Below are positions 57,715 through 64,000 of a DNA stretch of 64,000 bases, one piece after another. This stretch comes from Pseudopyrenochaeta lycopersici (lineage: Eukaryota; Ascomycota; Dothideomycetes; Pleosporales; Pseudopyrenochaetaceae): contig NHZP01000012.1 in assembly GCA_003313425.1 (NCBI GenBank), positions 744,001 to 808,000 on the forward strand, written 5' to 3'. The notes beneath the pieces are model-generated. The model was not told where the DNA came from. It ran no database searches and worked only from the letters and a program-made list of their open reading frames with translations. The position numbers were made by a program, and so were the translations under genes. Position 1 is the first letter of the stretch. The number at the start of each line of letters is the position of its first letter.

Positions 57715-58321
57715 TATAGAATAACCAATACAGGTAAGACCTTGTATCAGTGTGTGGTGTCTGTAGCAAGGTGACCAAACGGTGCGGGGTTGAAACGGAT
57801 AATGGGAGAAGTAGTATTCCTGGTGCAAGGTTGAACGAAAGATTGTCTCGATGATTTGTGGTCAGATAATATGGGTAAAAGCTGTCGGAATCCGACCATC
57901 GATGTAATTCTGCATGTCATGCGTGTACTGTCGCTGCAGGGCTCATGGCTTAGAAGACCGGACATTCCTCCACAACCTCCGACAATGCGAGCAATACCCA
58001 CAAGGCAAAAAGCTGTGTATTCTCGCAAAGAAACACGGCACAGACCAAAGGCAGAATGTTATTAGCAAGATCTTCACAGATCTACGCATCCTGCAAGTGC
58101 TCTGAAGGAATCAGCCCCAGTCAGATCCTGAGATCCTAGTCTTCTCATAAGGTCAGGAAAGGCTCTACTGAACTAGTGTAATAAACTGCGCCAGAATGGT
58201 GAGCCAAGCTGAATGAGATTGTGCCTTACTAGCTATTAAAGCCACCTGGTACAGCGAGGAAGTAAATAATTTCAGCTGTCAAGAGCAACTGTGCTCAAAT
58301 ATCTCTATTCAAATAACTATA
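57715..58321. promoter_or_regulatory. Divergent promoter between receptor-like gene and first P450
   Basis: About 600 bp between the two starts; it should hold both promoters. Overlapping open frames on the two strands are featureless. Confidence 0.5.
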
Positions 58322-60056
58322 ATGGCTCTTTCACTGCTCGTGAGTGTATACGAAGGCGACTGGCAGCTTTGTTCCAAAGTAGTCCTGTGTTTGGCCGTAC
58401 TTGCCGGTATCATCAATACCTTCTCCACAAACATTCGACTTCGATACAGAAAGCCTCCAAAGCCACCCGTCGCTCCAGGCGCTGTTACTGTACTAGGTCA
58501 CACTCTACTTTTCTTGCGAAATCCTACAAAGCTCGCTTCGATTGTTGCGTACGTGTTCGTTACCCTAACAGCGTCTGTCATGGCTGACCTACCAATAGTA
58601 CCCCCACAAATGCGCCATTGGCCCGATTCGAACTTCCAACAACTGAATTATGGCTAGTGCGAGGGCCTGAATATGTTCGAAAGATCTTCTTGAATCCGCA
58701 GGTGTTCGATTTCGTCGCTGTGAGCGTCCTGTTTCTTAAGCATGTCCTGGAAATGCCGAAGAGTGTGATTCAAATGATTAGACAAGATAATTCCGGTATT
58801 GGTCGAAAGCCATTCGATGGTAGTCGCGTTCCACCAGACAAGAGATTCATGTATCTCAAGCACAAGGCTACCCATGATGTGATAGGACGTTCTGGTTTGT
58901 CCACGCTCGTGCGACACTTTGAAACCAATCTTATCAAGTGGGCTGGGGAAGCTCCTTTGGATTGTGAGTGGGTGGAGATGCCAGATTTGTACCATTTCTT
59001 GCGAGATATGCTTTTCCGCATTTCTGTTGATGCATTCTTCGGCCCACACCTTCTTCGCGATAGCCCGCACTTGACGGAAGACCTGTGGCATTTTGATGAG
59101 GATATTCAGTTTCTTTCAAAGGGATTTCCAAGGTTTATCAAGCCCCAAGCTCGAACGGCACGAGACAAGTGCATCGAAGCTGTCAAGGCTTGGAGACACA
59201 AAGCAAAGCGCAATCAACCGGACATCTCCCCGCTTCCCAATTGGGACGAGTACTGGGGCCTTAAAAGTATGAGGCTACGTAGCGAAGTGTTTGACATGTT
59301 CGAAGAATGGGATACAGATACTTGTGCGGCAACTGACACAGCAATTCTCTGGGCGTGAGTACCAAAAGTAGCAAAGGTTGTGGCTGCTCTTCTGACAGAA
59401 ATCATAGAACGAATACCAACGTAATACCAGCAACCTTTTGGTTCATCTTTGAAGCCATATCCTGCCCAGGTTTGTTGGAAGAAGTGCGTACAGAGGTATC
59501 TAAGGCCATAGTTGGCCAAGAGACATCCACTTTTGACAAGAACAAGCTCCTGAGCTCGCCCCTTCTCCAATCCATCTACGCAGAGACGCTAAGAATATAT
59601 GTTGCAGTCATGATGGTGCGCGAAACCACACAGGATTTCGAGCTCGGAGGGTGGGTGATTCCGAAGCATCAGAATTTGGTTGTCTGCAGCTATACAGAAC
59701 ACATGGACGCCGGCCATTGGAACACAGGCACCGAGCAGGACCCACATCCAGTCGATGTATTTTGGAGTAAAAGATTTCTTCAAGAGACTGAAGCTGGCCC
59801 AGTGTTTTGTCTAGGCGAAACTGGAGGCAAGTGGCTGCCCTATGGCTTGGGGGAAAGGATGTGCCGAGGTAGGCACTTCGCCAAACATCAAATGATGCTT
59901 ACACTGGCATTCTTGATAACTAATTTCGATTTTGAACTAAAAACACCTCTGGGATACAGACCGTCAGCCAATATGGGACATTTTGGATTCGGAACCTTGC
60001 CACCAGCAGATTACACTCCATTTCGTGTGCGGAGGAAAGGTGGTCCGCATAGTTAA
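58322..60056 (+). CDS. Cytochrome P450 (first of tandem pair)
   Basis: Three exons (58322-58548, 58599-59354, 59408-60056) with introns of 50 and 53 bp give 543 residues. An N-terminal anchor (residues about 17-36) suggests attachment to the endoplasmic reticulum. The K-helix ExxR is ETLR at 387-390. The heme loop is PYGLGERMCRGRHFAKH with the ligand Cys at about 480; the usual Phe at the start of this loop is Tyr here. The I-helix region reads TNTNVIPATFW, so the usual Ala/Gly-Gly-x-Asp/Glu-Thr form is replaced by Asn-rich residues. That pattern, shared with the next gene, fits fungal P450s related to the CYP7/CYP8 class. The substrate is unknown. Confidence 0.9.
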
Positions 60057-60446
60057 ACAAGGCTACCAACTGCAAGTGGACTGCTGACTTTGGACCCCAT
60101 TTTGCGATGTTCGAATCTGTCATTTAATTGGCTAGCAGATGGTTGGCATATGCATGGATTGTGGCCGCGGTGGCGGGGATTCCGGCGTGGTACAAGTGCA
60201 GGGATTGTGCGGCCTTCGCAAGGGGTCGTGCTGCGGCGAGGGGCGGAGGGTAATTTGATGAGCACCCAACGAGTTGGGACGTTCGTTTCCTTCGATCCTT
60301 GCAAGTTAGATCGTCTCTGTCGAAATAAGTCGATCAAGCTCCCATCTACACAAAAGGAATCAATTGTGACACGATCATCAGTTTCTTTCTGTCTGTGTCG
60401 AAATACGTCCATCTTTCTTCCCATTATTTGCTGTTTCTTCGTGAAA
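60057..60446. promoter_or_regulatory. Spacer between the two P450 genes
   Basis: Under 400 bp, holding the 3' end of the first P450 and the promoter of the second. The open frame crossing it upstream of 60447 lacks P450 features before the membrane anchor. Confidence 0.5.
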
Positions 60447-62163
60447 ATGCTGCTCCCTGTTATTTTGTTTCTGCTTACTCCGCTTTGGACGTTTCTTTTC
60501 ACCTCTCTTCTTTTCAGACGAAAGTTGAAAAAGCAGTACGGTTTACCGTCTTCTGTTCCCTATTGGTTCCCGTTGGTGGCGCACACTCCGACATTTGCTG
60601 CAGGTAACACAACGCTGGCAGCAGCATTGAGGTATGGGGTACAGCTTTCTTTAAGATAGTGCCCTGACTTATTGGATATTACAGAAAACACGCCGTAACT
60701 GGGGCAGCTGTACGTTTCAAAGGGATAGGTTTCAACTTTGTACTGCTCTCTGGCTCGGACTTCATCCGGAAAGCGCTTTCTACGAATCACTTCGACTGGA
60801 ACAAGATTAGTGCACCATTATTTGGTGGTATGTTTGGTGGCCCACAGAAAATCATCGATGCACTGGCGAAAGATAACTCTGGTATTAGTGTCAAGCCGTA
60901 TCCTGGGAGCGATGTCCACCCTGGAAGACGTTTGATGCGAAACCAAGTCGTTTTCTTTGCAGACGCATTCTCAAAAGCGAGTTTGGACGAGATTGTGCAC
61001 AGATTTGTTAAGAGCCTTGAGACTTGGTGTGATAAATCGACCTCAGTCAACGAAGACTGGGTTGAATTACCGGATTTATACGCATTTGTGAAAGAAGTGT
61101 TGTTTTCCTGTGGTGTTGAGGCGTTCTTCGGACCGAACATGCGAGGCTTGAACCCTGGATTAGATAACGACTTTTGGGAGTATGACGACAACGTGGGCTT
61201 CCTAGCTCTAGGCATGCCTAACTGGATGAGGCCCAATGCTGCAAAGGCGAGGTCTCGATGTCTAGATGCGTTGAAGCGTTGGAGAAAGAATGCTGAGAAA
61301 AGTGCAGACCTGAACATACCTGGCGATGCGACTTGGGATTCGGCTTGGGGTCTCGCAGCCATTCGTCGGAGAAATAAATTACTAGATGCAACTGAAGGTC
61401 TATTCGATGAAGACGGCAGAGCGAGCATTGATTTGGCGCTAATATGGTCGTAAGTTATCTTTGATTTTGTTGTAAACTGTGGGATTGCTCACATGTGTGC
61501 AGGCTAACTTCAAATGTCATTCCTGCCTCCTTCTGGTACCTGGTAGAGGTGTTGGCATCAAACGATCTGCAGCAGCGAGTGATGCGAGAGATTCGAAGCG
61601 AACTAGGCACAAAAATTGGTGGCGTTGCGCCAAAAGTGGTTTCAGCTAAGCTGTCCAATAATGCCCTGCTTCAAGCTATATACGGGGAAACTCTGCGTCT
61701 GCACGTCGCCACATTGATAACCCGTACCGTCAAGAAAGAGCATAATGTAGGGTCATGGGTGCTCGCTAAAGGCCAAGATATGATCGTCTCGAGCAATGTC
61801 GAACACATGCATTCGCAGTGGGACGTAGCCACACCTGACGGTATCATTCACACAGCCGAAGAATTCTACCCAGACCGATTTCTCTCGCCTTCCGATGGTA
61901 TGGATGAGAAACCGATATTCTCTCTTGATGGACGGCAAGGCCAGTGGATTCCATTCGGTCTTGGGGAACACATGTGCCCTGGTAGACACTTTGCGAAACA
62001 AGAGATGATCATCAATACTGTGTTCATGCTCATGATGTTTGATCTGGAGCTGTTGACGCCAAAAGGCTGGCGGCCTGCGAATGATTTCAGTCGCTACGGG
62101 TTTGGGACACAGCAACCGAAGGAGAAAGTGCCATTTCGGGTACGAAGGCGGCAAGCGGCTTAG
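60447..62163 (+). CDS. Cytochrome P450 (second of tandem pair)
   Basis: Three exons (60447-60631, 60685-61449, 61503-62163) with introns of 53 bp each give 536 residues. The start at 60447 gives a clean hydrophobic anchor (MLLPVILFLLTPLWTFLF); the frame stays open further upstream but without features. The K-helix motif is ETLR at 379-382. The heme loop is PFGLGEHMCPGRHFAKQ with Cys at about 475 and the usual Phe. The I-helix segment TSNVIPASFW parallels that of the first P450, and the late intron is in the same place (just before it), so the pair probably arose by an old tandem duplication. The substrate is unknown. Confidence 0.9.
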
Positions 62164-62888
62164 TTGGTAGCCCCAGAATGGCTACTAGATCGCATGTGAC
62201 AATACAATGCAAAGAATGGCCAATTTTGCCGCCCTTGATCTCAAACTCTTACTTCTCTACTACTGGTTTATCCACACTATCACAAAATTAAACCGAGGTT
62301 ACATGAGGGAATACTAGCTGATCTCTAGGTTAGATGCGCACTAAGTGGGCGGCTGCCTATCATAACATCCTTGTCTCTCCACATCCCGAGGACACGGAAT
62401 CCCCATGTTCTCCCCACACATCCCCGCACAATCTCATAGTTGACCTTCGTATGCATCATCTTGGTTTTGGAATTTAAGAATCACAACTTTTTCGAGCGTC
62501 TGATGAAACATATACTTTCGTTTATATCCATTGTCAATGCTCTCAAAATTTTCCGGGCTTTACATCATCAATGGACGTCAAAATTTCTTCATTTCATCAC
62601 TATAACAAGTCCTCCGGTACTTCCATCTTCCACGGCTAATCATCGGCAGTCTTTAGCCAAAGCTTATTCTTCTACTATTCAAAGACCGCTACCGCTTTTC
62701 AAAGGCCGACATATAAGTTAGAAAGCAGGATATTCCAATGATTAAGCATGTGGAGCCGATTGACGACCGCATGCTCATTTCGTTATCATTATTGTTGTGT
62801 ATATAATGCCATCACTCAGGGATTTTACTGAACCCTTGCATCATTTGCTAAGACAGAGATTTGCCGATCACCAAAACGACCGTTCAGA
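62164..62888. promoter_or_regulatory. Upstream region of the GH79 gene
   Basis: About 725 bp with no supported gene. A 93-codon frame at 62440-62721 is featureless. Confidence 0.45.
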
Positions 62889-64000
62889 ATGACTTCAAAG
62901 GCCCTACTTTTGTTTACTTTAGGGACTATTTGCGCCTCTTCCGAAACAGTGAAACTTACTGTACCTGATGCTCCGCCAGTAGGCACACAGACGCTTGATG
63001 GATCTTACCAAGGGTATTCAATGGAGGTAGCTTCCTTCGCCAACATTGCTGGAGATTTATCGTACGTTTAATTTAGCAATCATGTGAGCCAGCTGACGAT
63101 TTGCTTAAGGTCCCCCAATAAGCTTTCTTACCGGATGCTGCAAAATCTCAAGGACATTACCGGTTCCGCAGCTCATATTCGAGTTGGCGGTACAACGGCC
63201 AATCACGCAACCTGGGTTCCTGAACAGCGCGAAGCTATTATACAGAATTTTGCTACCCCAGGTGCTGACCAACCTGCAAATGTCACGCTAGGACCGAAAT
63301 ATATCGAGTCCTTCAAGACCTTTCCCAAAGGCACGAAGTACACCGTTGGTGTGACCTTTGACAGCGGTGCGAAGGGCGAGAACGCCACGGTCACGGAAGT
63401 AGCTGCCTTCTACAAAGGGCTCGGGGATGATTTGTTCGCTCTTGAGGTAGGAAATGAGTTTGATGGTGAGTAGCAGTCCCACTTTGTCAGATCTCTCATA
63501 ACAAGTGATCTAACGGCGGAACTATTAGCCTTTCCGGTCGATCGAAACACAACCACATGGTCGATCCAAAAGTTTGTACCAGAATGGTTGGACCGCACAG
63601 CCGCCATTGTGAGACGCGTGATCCCGAGAGGTAAATCACCCAAAATCTTCCAAGCAGGTAATTTCGTGGCCCCAGGGTCCGTCACCAGCGACTTGACTTG
63701 GACTGCACAAACGGCTATCGATCTTGGTATTGCATCAACTGGGGTTGCGAGAACATTTTGTACTCACCAGTACTTCGGAGCCGCCTGCCGCCCCGTAAAG
63801 CCGACTTTGGAAGGTAGTATAATGAATCGTACGGAGTTAAATAGGTGGATGAAGTACCACGAAGGCGCGGCCGCCTATTCTGTATCTAAGGGCCTTCCAT
63901 ATGTGATTGGCGAGACCAATTCTATCGCTGTAAGTGGCCTTACGTATAGTTTTCATGTCTGTTGTCTGTCTGCTAACGAGTTTGGTTTTTCTAGTGCCAA
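62889..64000 (+). CDS. Secreted GH79-family glycoside hydrolase, N-terminal part (3' truncated by window)
   Basis: Four exons are visible: 62889-63061, 63110-63465, 63529-63929 and 63995-64000 onward, with introns of 48, 63 and 65 bp. The N-terminus MTSKALLLFTLGTICASS is a signal peptide. GH79-like marks follow: YSMEVASF near the start, HIRVGGTTAN, LEVGNEFD, whose Asn-Glu is the likely acid/base, and YVIGETNS, whose Glu is the likely nucleophile. Family members act on beta-glucuronides such as those in arabinogalactan or proteoglycan chains. About 312 residues are visible and the C-terminal beta-domain lies beyond the edge. The protein is probably extracellular. Confidence 0.88.

Overview
The window is nuclear DNA of a filamentous ascomycete (Pezizomycotina; a more precise class is not secure from sequence alone). 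The evidence is short spliceosomal introns (mostly 45-65 bp, GT..AG, with CTAAC/CTGAC-like branch sites), a Zn2Cys6 regulator, a HeLo-like/NACHT/WD40 STAND receptor, a full-size PDR-type ABC transporter, a fungal rhodopsin-like (Pth11-class) membrane protein and fungal P450s. Exon structures here were built by hand from reading frames, splice sites and conserved motifs.

Region 1 (1-18.7 kb) looks like ordinary core genome. It holds the 3' half of a giant DUF3638/DUF3645 protein, a small membrane-anchored proline/glutamine-rich protein ending in a PPxY motif, an MFS transporter of the BSC6 type, a Fic1/Inn1-like C2-domain protein, an unlisted 73-aa secreted cysteine-rich protein encoded by three short exons, and two uncharacterised nuclear/cytoplasmic-looking proteins.

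Region 2 (18.7-28.0 kb) is one huge five-exon gene for a roughly 2,850-residue, almost wholly disordered, acidic protein. It has polyproline tracts, PAE-type repeats, a perfect-phase 18-bp minisatellite, a charged coiled-coil segment and a short Gly/Phe-rich C-terminal tail.

Region 3 (28.6-42.6 kb) is more accessory in character. It has a small unknown gene, a gene-poor AT-rich spacer, a STAND/NLR receptor with 14 near-identical 42-residue WD40 repeats, a secreted DUF7029-like protein, a cell-surface protein with a signal peptide, two membrane spans and a Pro-rich tail, and a Zn2Cys6 regulator.

Region 4 (42.6-64 kb) resembles an accessory metabolism or detoxification neighbourhood without a visible backbone synthase. 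It contains a decaying flavin monoamine oxidase pseudogene, a mitochondrial-looking SDR, a CmcJ/AsaB-type oxygenase-like protein, a PDR-type ABC exporter, a rhodopsin-like membrane receptor, two related P450s in tandem, and the start of a GH79 glycosidase that runs off the right edge. Several pairs are divergent (regulator/oxidase, SDR/oxygenase-like, receptor/P450), so shared promoters are likely. No tRNA, rRNA, CRISPR or intact transposon was recognised.
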